Shown piece after piece: positions 42,964 through 51,191 of a DNA stretch of 64,000 bases (the stretch's first letter is position 1; each line of letters begins with the position of its first letter). Location: NCBI GenBank assembly GCA_947477745.1, contig CANJUF010000002.1:62001-126000 (forward strand), given 5' to 3'. The stretch is from Sphingomonadaceae bacterium. GTDB taxonomy: Bacteria > Pseudomonadota > Alphaproteobacteria > Sphingomonadales > Sphingomonadaceae. The notes under the pieces are model-generated. The model worked only from the letters and a program-made list of their open reading frames with translations, did no database searches and was not told where the DNA came from. The translations under genes and the position numbers were made by a program.

Positions 42964-43525
42964 ATTCATCCGCCGCCTCAAGGGCGGCCTCAAGGGAATG
43001 CCCGCCGCCGAACAAGCGGAGATAGTTGCCGATTACGAAGCGCACTTCGATGCCGGCGCCGCAGAAGGGCGCTCGGATACCGAGATCGCCGAGGCGCTGG
43101 GCAACCCCGGTCGGCTTGCCCGCGAATTGCGGCTCGAGGCAGGGATCAAGCAATGGCGCGAAGACCGCTCGCCATCCGCCGCCTGGACCGCGGTGGTGGG
43201 AATCCTCGGACTTGCCACCATCGACATCCTGATCCTGCTGCCGATCATATTGCCGATCATCGGCGTGATCTTCGCACTTTATGTCGCCTGCGTGGCGGTG
43301 TTCTTCGCGGGCGGCGTGGTCATGGTCGCAGGGCCCTTCGCGGACATGGACATTGCCGTGAATGGCTTCGCGGTATTCCTGGCAGGACTGGGGATCATGG
43401 GGCTGGCGACCGCTGCCGGCGCGATCCTCACCATCGTCACCATCGGCTTTGTCAATGTGATGATCTGGTTCGGACGCCTGCATTACCGGGTGATCCAGCC
43501 CGCCATCACCTCAAACGACGAATAG
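42950..43525 (+). CDS. DUF1700 family membrane protein
   Basis: A 191-residue protein. The cytosolic N-terminus (MTRNEFIRRLKGGLKGMPAA, then EQAEIVADYEAHFDAG) is the DUF1700 signature, with AEALGNPGRLARELR. Three hydrophobic segments follow (about 80-145). Such proteins accompany PadR regulators in many bacteria and probably take part in an envelope stress pathway. It lies between the PadR gene (14-base overlap) and the GIN-domain gene (12-base gap). Confidence 0.85.
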   Translation: MTRNEFIRRLKGGLKGMPAAEQAEIVADYEAHFDAGAAEGRSDTEIAEALGNPGRLARELRLEAGIKQWREDRSPSAAWTAVVGILGLATIDILILLPIILPIIGVIFALYVACVAVFFAGGVVMVAGPFADMDIAVNGFAVFLAGLGIMGLATAAGAILTIVTIGFVNVMIWFGRLHYRVIQPAITSNDE

Positions 43526-43537
43526 GGAGCACGCGAG

Positions 43538-44071
43538 ATGATCAAGAAACTCCTCATCGTGGCTGTCAGCGGCCTCATGCTTGCACTGATTTCGATCGGA
43601 GCGGCCGTGGCGATTGGCGGTCCGCAGCTTCGCGGCGCGTTCCACGACGGACATTTCGTCTGGGATTCGGACGGATACAGGGGCCCCGTGATAAAGAAAG
43701 AACTCACGTTCGACGCGAGCAGACCGCTCGAGATCACCTTGCCGGTCGACATGCACTTCGTGCGCGGCGACAAGGTCTCAATGATCGTCGAAGGCCCCAA
43801 GAAAGCCATCGACGGCCTTGTATACGAGAATGGCGAGCTCAGGCTGAACGGCTCGCACCATGGCATGAACGACGGTATCAAGCTCACCATCACCGCGCCT
43901 GTGCTGCCCCCGCTCGACATTTCGGGGCCTGCCAATGTCGAGATCGTCGATCTGCGCCAGCGCGAGTTCAAGCTTTCAATGGCGGGCGCGGGCAATGTCA
44001 CACTTCACCGCAAGCCGCGCGAACTCGACAGTGACATCGCCGGACTGGGCAATGTCGATCACGACTACTAA
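43538..44071 (+). CDS. GIN-domain (DUF2807) exported protein
   Basis: A 177-residue protein with an N-terminal hydrophobic segment (KLLIVAVSGLMLALISIGAA). A right-handed beta-solenoid part follows, with FDASRPLEITLPVDMHFVRG, LKLTITAP-type KLTITAPVLPPLDISGPANV, LSMAGAGNVTLHR and SDIAGLGNVDHDY. The G-x-G-N repeats are typical of DUF2807 auto-adhesin-like domains. It is the third gene of the PadR operon. It sits in or beyond the inner membrane; partner unknown. Confidence 0.8.
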   Translation: MIKKLLIVAVSGLMLALISIGAAVAIGGPQLRGAFHDGHFVWDSDGYRGPVIKKELTFDASRPLEITLPVDMHFVRGDKVSMIVEGPKKAIDGLVYENGELRLNGSHHGMNDGIKLTITAPVLPPLDISGPANVEIVDLRQREFKLSMAGAGNVTLHRKPRELDSDIAGLGNVDHDY

Positions 44072-44084
44072 GGATCGTTCGCCG

Positions 44085-44963
44085 TCAGTGCACCGGAGGA
44101 TCGACCTGCGGCACGGTTGCGACAGCCGAAACCGGTTCTTCGGCACTGCGCGGCGGCAGCGCGTCATTAGGAACGTCGTCGATCTGCATGTCGGGGGTCG
44201 CGACTTGCGACAGGTTTCGGGCCTCGACCGTGATCTTCCCTTGAACAATCGTGATCTCGTTGAAGCTGGGCGGGGTTGAGCGCAGCCGGCGCGAAAGCGT
44301 TCCAGCACCGATCATCCGGACCGGCCCTGCGGCGGTTTGCTCGATAAGGTCGAAAGGGTCGTGAACATGGCCCGAGAGCACCGCCAGCACCTTGCGTCGC
44401 GCCAATTGCTCCAGCGCGCGCGCGCCGCCGCGCGTAAGCGCGGTGCCGCGGGTGCCGGTCTCGACCAGCGGATGATGCGCCGAAACGAGCACGCTTGTTC
44501 CCTCGGGCAGGCTGTCGATCCGGTCCAGGGTCTCGGACAGCGCCTGCTGGGTGATCCAGCCTTTGGACCAGTTGAGCCGCCACTGCGCGCGCGCCGTGGT
44601 CTTGAGCGGGACAATCACGAGGCCCGGAAGATTGACTTCGCTCTCCACCATCGACTGAATCGCATGGTAGCGCCGATAGGGCGCCGCGAACCGCTCGATC
44701 AGGTTGAAATAGGGCATGTCGTGATTGCCGATATTGACAGTGACCGGCACGTCGAGATCGGCGATCCACGCATTTGCGGCCTGGTACTCACGGTGGCGCG
44801 CACGCATCGTAAGATCACCGGTGATCGCCACTGCATCGGGCTGTTCGAGGGAAATGCATTCGCGCACCCAGTCGAGCGCGCGCTCATCGACGAGGCCGAA
44901 GTGGATGTCGCTGATGTGGAAAATGCGCAAGGTTTCGGCTCCTGTCGCGGCGATGTTAGTCAA
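44085..44963 (-). CDS. Metallophosphoesterase (calcineurin-like, CpdA-like)
   Basis: A 292-residue enzyme with all dinuclear metal motifs: HISDIHFG (about 16-23), ITGDLTMRARHREY (GDxxxx, about 48), IGNHD (GNHD, about 75), SAHHPL (about 161) and SGHVHDPF (GHxH, about 197). It could cleave cyclic nucleotides or other phosphodiesters; the substrate is unknown. It is convergent with the GIN-domain gene. Confidence 0.88.
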   Translation of the reverse strand: MTNIAATGAETLRIFHISDIHFGLVDERALDWVRECISLEQPDAVAITGDLTMRARHREYQAANAWIADLDVPVTVNIGNHDMPYFNLIERFAAPYRRYHAIQSMVESEVNLPGLVIVPLKTTARAQWRLNWSKGWITQQALSETLDRIDSLPEGTSVLVSAHHPLVETGTRGTALTRGGARALEQLARRKVLAVLSGHVHDPFDLIEQTAAGPVRMIGAGTLSRRLRSTPPSFNEITIVQGKITVEARNLSQVATPDMQIDDVPNDALPPRSAEEPVSAVATVPQVDPPVH

Positions 44964-44998
44964 GCACCGATAGGGAGGAGGCCGCGTGCAGGCCTGCT

Positions 44999-45862
44999 CT
45001 AGGCATCAGCAGCGGTTGCGACAAGATCGACACCGCACGCTGTGATCCGAAACGTTTCGCTGGCCTCGCCGGTGAACGGCTCGCCGTCCATCAGCAGGCC
45101 CAGCGGCTCGCCGCCCAGGCTGGCGAGTTCGATTTGCGCAAAAATTCCCAGTTCATCGTGCGGGCCATCGCGGAAATCGCCCTTCAGGATCGCTGCCAGC
45201 TGCCCCAGATAGTCGCCGATGCCATCGGCATAATAGCCGGTGACCTCGATCCCGCCCTCTTCCGGCGTGATCGAGATTGCCGGGTAGCCTTCCGGACGCT
45301 CCTGTTCGCGGCCGCGGCACACCACACGGTCACCCGACATCGATTGGCTTGCGGCATCGGTCGCCGCGCTGATCAGCTCGCCCAGCGCACTTTTGCGCAT
45401 GGCTTCGCGGGCATTGTTCCACTCCGCGCCCGGACCTGCGAGAGCGCCGGTCAAGGCATAGCCGAGGCGCCCTTCAAGGATCGGCGGCCGCGTGATCCGG
45501 TCCTCTTCGGCCCCGATCCGCGCAACGATCTCTGCGGGTGCCGCTTCGCCGTGCAGGCGGCGCGAAAGCAGGTTCATCGTTCCGCCGGGCAGCACGAGCA
45601 CACGGCCGCTCCAGCCGAACAGCGCGGTGACGACCGAATGGATCGTTCCGTCGCCGGCAAAGATGCAGACCATGCCGATCTGCTCGCGGGCAAGGACTTC
45701 CGCATCGGGAGCGTCCTCCTCGGGAAAGCAGGAGCGGCGCGCTATTTCAAATCCGGCCTCGGCCAGTGCTGCTTCGAGCTGCGCAAGCGCGGCATCGTCG
45801 TTGCTGCCGCTCGAACGGTTGTACACCAGCCAGATGGGTTCGCCTTTTGACATGCGAGTCAT
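44999..45862 (-). CDS. Diacylglycerol/lipid kinase family protein
   Basis: A 287-residue protein of the DAGK catalytic family. The opening PIWLVYNRSSGS, the glycine-rich nucleotide site FAGDGTIHSVV (GGDGT-like, with Ala for the first Gly, about 69-79) and LPGGTMNLLSRRL are present. It probably phosphorylates a lipid or sphingoid base. It lies 35 bases upstream of the phosphoesterase on the same strand, so the two may be co-transcribed. Confidence 0.83.
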   Translation of the reverse strand: MTRMSKGEPIWLVYNRSSGSNDDAALAQLEAALAEAGFEIARRSCFPEEDAPDAEVLAREQIGMVCIFAGDGTIHSVVTALFGWSGRVLVLPGGTMNLLSRRLHGEAAPAEIVARIGAEEDRITRPPILEGRLGYALTGALAGPGAEWNNAREAMRKSALGELISAATDAASQSMSGDRVVCRGREQERPEGYPAISITPEEGGIEVTGYYADGIGDYLGQLAAILKGDFRDGPHDELGIFAQIELASLGGEPLGLLMDGEPFTGEASETFRITACGVDLVATAADA

Positions 45863-45888
45863 ACGAACGGGATATGGCGTAGTTCCCT

Positions 45889-46155
45889 CTAGACCCGGCC
45901 CGAAAGGATCAGCCAGGCCGAAAGCCCGTTGAGCAGGCTGTAGGCGAAATAGGCCCAGGCCCAGCCGATCATGCCCGAATCGACCATCAGCATCGCGCCG
46001 AGCAGCACGATAAATTCGATCGCGAACCCCAGCTTGCCGCCCATCAGCCCGAACCAGACCGTGGTTCGTTCAACCATCGGATGGCCGCTTTCCAGCACCG
46101 CCTTGTGCATGGCGAAATTGGCGACTCCGAGCGCGAAAAGCATTATGATTGCCAT
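45889..46155 (-). CDS. Small membrane protein, 88 aa
   Basis: Three hydrophobic stretches (about 1-16, 33-52 and 58-84), with VLESGHPMVERTTVWFGLMGGK between the first two. No family is recognised. The ATG at 46155 is preferred over an upstream in-frame start because the upstream part is only Arg-rich. It lies 26 bases upstream of the lipid kinase on the same strand. Confidence 0.6.
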   Translation of the reverse strand: MAIIMLFALGVANFAMHKAVLESGHPMVERTTVWFGLMGGKLGFAIEFIVLLGAMLMVDSGMIGWAWAYFAYSLLNGLSAWLILSGRV

Positions 46156-46251
46156 GAGCCTGCAAACATAGAGAGGCCGGCGCAGCCTTACCAGAAAAAC
46201 TGCCCGAAGCAGCCGCCTTGGCCGCAAGCAGGTTGCTGCATGCCGAGGTCT

Positions 46252-46323
46252 TTGGTCGATGCCTGTTTACCGCCTGTCGATGGGCCCAGCACGCTGATCG
46301 ATACCCGCCGCACACTGGTCGAA
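46252..46323 (+). promoter_or_regulatory. Four 9-bp direct repeats with 21-bp period (LytTR-type operator array)
   Basis: The copies are TTGGTCGAT (46252), CCTGTCGAT (46273), CTGATCGAT (46294) and CTGGTCGAA (46315), each separated by exactly 12 bases. A 9-bp repeat with a 12-bp spacer is the known geometry of LytTR regulator sites. The array lies 90-162 bases upstream of urcA copy 2. The same repeat occurs twice with the same spacing before the kinase gene at 48866-48895. Confidence 0.75.
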
Positions 46324-46413
46324 CACGTCATGCGTGCGGTGTCCGGTGCTGCGAAAAGAAGCGCGCCGGACAATCGCCGCCGCGACCGGCGGGCAACATC
46401 AGAGAGGCAAACC

Positions 46414-46731
46414 ATGACGTCCCTATCGAAACTCATCGCCGCCGCCGCGGGAGCCGCGCTTGCAGCCGCCGCTCCGATTCAGGCAGCGCCTGGCGAACCG
46501 GTGCAAGCCACAGTCAGGTACACCGATCTGGATCTCGGCACCGCAGAAGGCCGCGACGCGCTTGAAAACCGCATCGAGGCCGCCGCGCGCGCAATGTGCG
46601 GGCTGAACGAGGCACCGACCACCGGAACCCGGATGCCAAGCGCTTCGAGCCGCGCCTGCTACAAAAAGGCCACGAGCCAGATCGGCGAGAGCATCGCGCG
46701 CGCCGTGGAAAAACGTGAAGCCAAGAGCTGA
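46414..46731 (+). CDS. UrcA family exported protein (copy 2)
   Basis: A 105-residue periplasmic protein with a signal peptide (cut after about PIQAA). It has the UrcA core ATVRYTDLDLGTAEGRDALE followed by AARAMCGLNEAPTTGTRM, with a second Cys near residue 85. AGAGAGGC precedes the ATG. It converges on the LytTR regulator gene. Its upstream region carries the four-copy operator array, so it is the best candidate target of that regulator. Confidence 0.86.
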   Translation: MTSLSKLIAAAAGAALAAAAPIQAAPGEPVQATVRYTDLDLGTAEGRDALENRIEAAARAMCGLNEAPTTGTRMPSASSRACYKKATSQIGESIARAVEKREAKS

Positions 46732-46795
46732 CCAGAGCAACGCCGGGGAACGCCCCCCCTTTCCCGACGCTGCAATCACACAGGCGACCTGACTG

Positions 46796-46825
46796 GGCGG
46801 GCCCTTAACGGCCCGCCACTTTTTT
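46796..46825 (+). terminator. Intrinsic terminator of urcA copy 2
   Basis: GGCGGGCC (46796-46803) pairs with GGCCCGCC (46810-46817) around CTTAAC, then AC and six T. The loop holds the stop codon of the converging LytTR regulator gene. Confidence 0.85.
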
Positions 46826-47533
46826 GACCGCCGGCAGAAAGCTCCTCCCGATCCGCAGGCCCGAGCCGTCGCGGGTCCGCGCGCCCCATTTGCCCATCCC
46901 CTCGTGATAGAGTTCGGCGATGAAATCGCGCCGCAGGATGTGCGAGCGATGCACGCGGATGAAACGCGCCGGGTCAAGCCGCTCTTCGAGCCCGGCAATG
47001 GTATGCAGCAGCAGATAGCTGCGCTCGCCTACGTGCAGCCGAACATAGTCCCGCTCGGCGTCGATCCGGTCGATCTCGCTCGTCGCGAGCCGCAACAAGG
47101 CATCGCGGTGCGGCACCCACAGCTCGCTGAGCCATTTGGGCGCGGCCGAGCGCTCGCTCTTGCCTTGGCGCGAGGAAACCCGGGCGATGGCCCGCGCCAG
47201 CCGCTCGGGCGAGACCGGTTTGAGCACATAGTCGACGGCTTCAAGGTCGAAGGCCTCGGCCGCAAACCCGTCGTGCGCGGTTACAAATACGATCGCTGGC
47301 GGGTTGTCCCAGCGCGCGAGCCGCCCGGCGACCGACATGCCGTCGGCGCGCGGCATGGTTATGTCGAGCAGGACGACATCGGGTTCGAGCACCTCGATCA
47401 GGCGCATCGCGGCATCGCCGTCAGCTGCGGTTCCGGCAACTTCGACGTCTGCGAGGCGCGAGCACACCACCTGCATGCGCTCGACCGCAAGCGGCTCATC
47501 ATCGACAATCAAGGCGCGCAGTGCCTTTGCCAT
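46805..47533 (-). CDS. LytTR family response regulator (second pair)
   Basis: A 242-residue regulator. The receiver domain has ALIVDDEPLAVERM, the phospho-Asp in VVLLDITMPRADG (about 57) and the Lys in LKPVSPERLARAI (about 106). The LytTR domain (about 140-240) has LRLATSEIDRIDAERDYVRL and FIRVHRSHILRRDFI. It lies 13 bases after the natural end of the kinase pseudogene. The direct repeats before both the kinase and urcA copy 2 suit its binding domain. If the kinase is truly broken, phosphorylation must come from elsewhere. Confidence 0.92.
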   Translation of the reverse strand: MAKALRALIVDDEPLAVERMQVVCSRLADVEVAGTAADGDAAMRLIEVLEPDVVLLDITMPRADGMSVAGRLARWDNPPAIVFVTAHDGFAAEAFDLEAVDYVLKPVSPERLARAIARVSSRQGKSERSAAPKWLSELWVPHRDALLRLATSEIDRIDAERDYVRLHVGERSYLLLHTIAGLEERLDPARFIRVHRSHILRRDFIAELYHEGMGKWGARTRDGSGLRIGRSFLPAVKKVAGR

Positions 47534-47546
47534 ATATTGCCGTCCT

Positions 47547-48824
47547 CTAAACCCTGCTTCGCTGCAGCGGCATGGTCAGCACCGTCTCGAAACCGCCTCG
47601 CTCGCGCGGCCCGAACTCGAGCCTGGCTGCGTCTCCGAAGCGCGCCTTGAGCCGGTCGCGGACATTGCCAAGGCCAATGCCGAACCCGTGCGGATCGCCG
47701 GTTTCGGTCATGGGTCCGTCATCGCAAACCGTGACGACCAGCCTTCCTCCTTCTTAGCGCCCAAAGATGCCAATCGTAACCGGCTCGTTGCGGGCAGCGA
47801 TCGCATATTTGACCGAGTTCTCGACGATCGGCTGCAGGATCATGCCGGGCACCAGCGCGCCTGTTACCACCGGGCAGAGTTCGACGTGTGTGCGCAGCCG
47901 CTCGGGAAAGCGCACCGCTTCGATCTCGAGGTAGAGCTGCTGCAGCGCCACTTCGTCGGCAAGCGTGACGTCCATCGTAGGATCGTTCGACAAGGTGCGG
48001 CGATAGTAGGTCGAAAGCGTCTGGATCATGTCCTCCGCCCGCTCCTGCCTGCCGGTCATGACCAGCGCCGACAGCGAATTGAGCGTGTTGAACAGGAAAT
48101 GCGGGTTCACCTGATAGCGCAGCGAGCGCAGCTCCGCCGCCTTGGCAGCCTGGCGATATTCGCCTTCGCGCCGCTCGGCAGCCCGCGCCCGCTCACCCGT
48201 GAGCATCGCCAGGTAAAGCGCGCACCACGACAGCAGCATGAAGTAGCGGCCGAAAGTCATGTCGGTGACATATTCCCAGCTCGCCAGTTCGAGCTTGCCC
48301 AGACCCGGCACCGAAAGTGCCACGGTCGGCGGCAGTTCATCGAGATGCTCGCCAAGCACGATCCGTGTCTCTCCGATGTTCGGAGAAGGCGGCGACGACG
48401 GAACCGGAGGAAGCGGCGGTAGTTCGGGGACGTCGCGCAGCAGGTCTTCGTCGTGCTGGCGCCGCACCTTTACGATCACGACCTTTTTGTCGTGCTCCAT
48501 GCGCTTGTCCAGTTCGCTGAACACCATGAAGTTGATCTGCGCGGACAGGATCGAGATCGGCAGGGCGAGGACCAGCGCGGCAACGATTTTGACCCAGGTG
48601 GCGGTACGATCGAACCGGCGGAGCACTGACCACAGGAACAGAGTGAGCGCCATGCCCGCCAGCGTGACCACGCCGCGCCGCCAGAACAGTTCCCAGCCAT
48701 CCTCCCAGCCGAGCAGCCATGAGCGGATCGTCACCAGCGCGAAGTAGCACAGCCACAGTCCGACAATCGACGCGAGCACGATCGGTAGGCCGACACGGGA
48801 AGACGGTTGATCGTGGCTCGGCAT
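47547..48824 (-). pseudogene. LytS-type histidine kinase interrupted by an in-frame stop
   Basis: The full frame would be 425 residues, but an in-frame TAA at 47756-47754 ends it after residue 356. The first part has four hydrophobic segments, the phosphoacceptor region LRYQLNPHFLFNTLNSLSAL (about 233-252) and the N box VENSVKYAIAARNEP. After the stop, the same frame continues for 68 codons with the G1 box VTVCDDGPM, the G2 box FGIGLGNVRDRL and a normal end, then TAG at 47549-47547. A single base change in a sense codon explains this. The truncated product lacks the glycine boxes and should not bind ATP. Confidence 0.85.
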
Positions 48825-48865
48825 TGCGCGTCAATAGCGCAGCCCGGCCCGCCCGGGCCAGACGT

Positions 48866-48895
48866 TTGGTCGATGCCAGTCGGCGGTTGGTCGAA
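48866..48895 (+). promoter_or_regulatory. Two 9-bp direct repeats with 21-bp period upstream of the kinase
   Basis: TTGGTCGAT (48866) and TTGGTCGAA (48887) are separated by 12 bases, matching in sequence and spacing the four-copy array at 46252-46323. They lie 42-71 bases upstream of the kinase start on the minus strand, where autoregulation by the LytTR protein is expected. Confidence 0.75.
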
Positions 48896-48921
48896 TGGAA
48901 GTTTGGGGCGGCGCGGCGCGG

Positions 48922-50445
48922 TCAGCCCGCGAGCAGGTGCTCGCGCGCGATCTTGTCCTTCCAATGCGCGGGTGCGAGCGTGTGGACATTGTTGCCCTCG
49001 CTATCGACCGCGACTGTTACCGGCATGTCCTCCACGGTGAATTCATAGATCGCTTCCATGCCGAGATCCTCGAAACCAACGACCTTGGCTTCGCGGATTG
49101 CGCGCGCAACCAGATAGGCCGCACCGCCCACCGCCATCAGGTAAGCGACCTTGTGCTTTGCGATTTCCTGCACCGCGCCCTGCCCGCGCTCGGCCTTGCC
49201 GATCATCGCGAGCAGGCCCAGATCGAGCATCATGTCGGTGAACTTGTCCATGCGCGTCGCGGTGGTCGGTCCCGCCGGCCCCATCACTTCGCCCATCACC
49301 GGATCGACCGGGCCGACATAGTAGATCGCCCTGCCCCGGAAATCGACCGGCAGTTCCTCGCCCTTGGCCAGCATGTCCTGGATGCGCTTGTGCGCGGCAT
49401 CGCGCCCGGTCAGCATCTTGCCGCTGAGCAGCAGGCGGTCGCCCTGCTTCCAACTGCAGACTTCCTCTTGAGTCAGCGTATCGAGATTGACGCGCTTTGC
49501 CATGGCGTCGGGCTGCCACTGGACATCGGGCCATTGGTCGAGCTTGGGCGTCTCCAGATAAGTCGGTCCGCTGCCGTCGAGCGTGAAATGGGCATGGCGG
49601 GTGGCGGCGCAGTTGGGGATCATTGCCACCGGCTTGCCTGCGGCATGGCACGGCCAGTCCTTGATCTTGACGTCGAGGATGGTCGAAAGGCCGCCCAGCC
49701 CCTGCGCGCCGATACCAAGCGCGTTGACCTTGTCGAAAATCTCGATGCGCAGTGCCTCGATATCGTTTTCGGGTCCGCGCGCCTTCAATTGACCCATGTC
49801 GATCGGGTCCATCAGACTTTCCTTGGCGAGCTTCATGCAGTGCTCAGCCGTGCCGCCGATCCCGATGCCCAGCATGCCCGGCGGGCACCAGCCCGCGCCC
49901 ATCTGCGGCAGCATTTCGAGCACCCATTCGACGATGTTGTCTGACGGGTTCATCATCTTGAACTTGGACTTGTTCTCCGATCCGCCGCCCTTTGCCGCGA
50001 CGTCGATCGAGACGGTCCTTCCCGGCACCATATCGACCGAGAGCACGCAGGGCGTATTGTCCTTGGTGTTGCGGCGGGTGAAGGCCGGATCGGCGAGGAT
50101 TGAGGCGCGCAGCTTGTTTTCAGGATTGTTGTAGGCGCGGCGCACGCCTTCATCGACGACTTCCTGCAATGACATCGCCGAATCGAGGCGGCAGTCCTGC
50201 CCCCATTTGATGAAGACATTGACGATGCCGGTATCCTGGCAGATCGGGCGGTGACCTTCGGCGCACATCCGGCTGTTGGTGAGGATCTGCGCGATGGCAT
50301 CTTTGGCCGCCGGTCCCTGCTCAGCCTCATAAGCCTCGCCCAGCGCGCGGATATAGTCCATCGGATGATAGTAGCTGATGAACTGCAGCGCATCGGCGAC
50401 GCTGTCGATCAGGTCCTGTTCGCGGATGGTCACCATGTCGGCCAT
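48922..50445 (-). CDS. Fumarate hydratase class I (Fe-S dependent)
   Basis: A 507-residue single-chain class I fumarase, interconverting fumarate and malate in the TCA cycle. The N-terminal alpha part has RPICQDTGIVNVFIKWG (first cluster Cys), GGSENKSKFKMM and GAGWCPPGMLGIGIGGTAEH. The C-terminal beta part has LLLSGKMLTGRDAAHKRI, YVGPVDPVMGEVMGPAGPTT and MGKAERG-type IGKAERG. AAAGGAG precedes the ATG at 50445. The length and fusion match FumA/FumB. Confidence 0.93.
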   Translation of the reverse strand: MADMVTIREQDLIDSVADALQFISYYHPMDYIRALGEAYEAEQGPAAKDAIAQILTNSRMCAEGHRPICQDTGIVNVFIKWGQDCRLDSAMSLQEVVDEGVRRAYNNPENKLRASILADPAFTRRNTKDNTPCVLSVDMVPGRTVSIDVAAKGGGSENKSKFKMMNPSDNIVEWVLEMLPQMGAGWCPPGMLGIGIGGTAEHCMKLAKESLMDPIDMGQLKARGPENDIEALRIEIFDKVNALGIGAQGLGGLSTILDVKIKDWPCHAAGKPVAMIPNCAATRHAHFTLDGSGPTYLETPKLDQWPDVQWQPDAMAKRVNLDTLTQEEVCSWKQGDRLLLSGKMLTGRDAAHKRIQDMLAKGEELPVDFRGRAIYYVGPVDPVMGEVMGPAGPTTATRMDKFTDMMLDLGLLAMIGKAERGQGAVQEIAKHKVAYLMAVGGAAYLVARAIREAKVVGFEDLGMEAIYEFTVEDMPVTVAVDSEGNNVHTLAPAHWKDKIAREHLLAG

Positions 50446-50592
50446 GTTTCGTGCTCCTTTGCCGCCCCATAAGCACTGCGGCGGAATAAGGTCAAAGGTG
50501 GTCTTGCGCCGGCTTGACACCGCGCTTGGTGCATTTCGTAATTGCGGGGCCGCTCCGCCAATGCAATAGGCAGGCGCGCAAAGGACTTGGCG

Positions 50593-51189
50593 ATGGACAT
50601 GACCACTCAGCAAAGCACAGCCCAGGTGGCGCGGCGCGCCATGATCGACAGCCAGTTGCGCACCAGCGGCGTAAACGAGCCGTGGGTTCTCAGCGCCATG
50701 GCCGCCGTTCCGCGCGAGGATTTCGTGCCCGCCGCGATGCGCGATGCCGCCTACATCGACCGCGCGATCGCGTTGGCCGACGGCAGCCAGCTTGCCTCGC
50801 CGCTGGTCCATGGCCGCATGCTTGCCGAAGCGAGGCCGAGCGCGGACGACAAGGCGCTGCTGATCGGCGACGACAAGGGCTATCTTGCCGCGCTGCTGCG
50901 CCCGTTGGTCGGTTCGCTCGATGCCCTCGCCCCCGGCGGCGCGGCATCGGCGCGCGGCAAGGGCGTTTATACATTGCTCGTCGTCGACGGCGCCGCCGAA
51001 GACCTGCCGCGCAGTTTCGCGGCGCTGCTCGCCGAGGGCGGCCGCATCGTTACCGGAGTACTCGAACGCGGCGTGACGCGGCTGGCCGTGGGGACCCGGG
51101 TCGGCGGTGAGATTGCGCTGTTGCAGGTCGCGGACATGGGCATCCCGGTGATCACCGAATTCAGGGCGCAGAGGCGCTGGAATTTCTAG
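50593..51189 (+). CDS. Protein-L-isoaspartate O-methyltransferase homologue, degenerate SAM site
   Basis: A 198-residue homologue of PCMT. The N-terminus (ARRAMIDSQLRTSGVNEPWV, AMAAVPREDFVP, then AYIDRAIAL and ADGSQLASPLVHGRML) is the PCMT pattern. The normal glycine-rich SAM motif I is replaced by ALLIGDDKGYLAALL, and the middle of the methyltransferase fold is shortened. It may have lost activity. It sits 2 bases upstream of tolC, a pairing common in sphingomonads. Confidence 0.8.
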   Translation: MDMTTQQSTAQVARRAMIDSQLRTSGVNEPWVLSAMAAVPREDFVPAAMRDAAYIDRAIALADGSQLASPLVHGRMLAEARPSADDKALLIGDDKGYLAALLRPLVGSLDALAPGGAASARGKGVYTLLVVDGAAEDLPRSFAALLAEGGRIVTGVLERGVTRLAVGTRVGGEIALLQVADMGIPVITEFRAQRRWNF

Positions 51190-51191
51190 GC

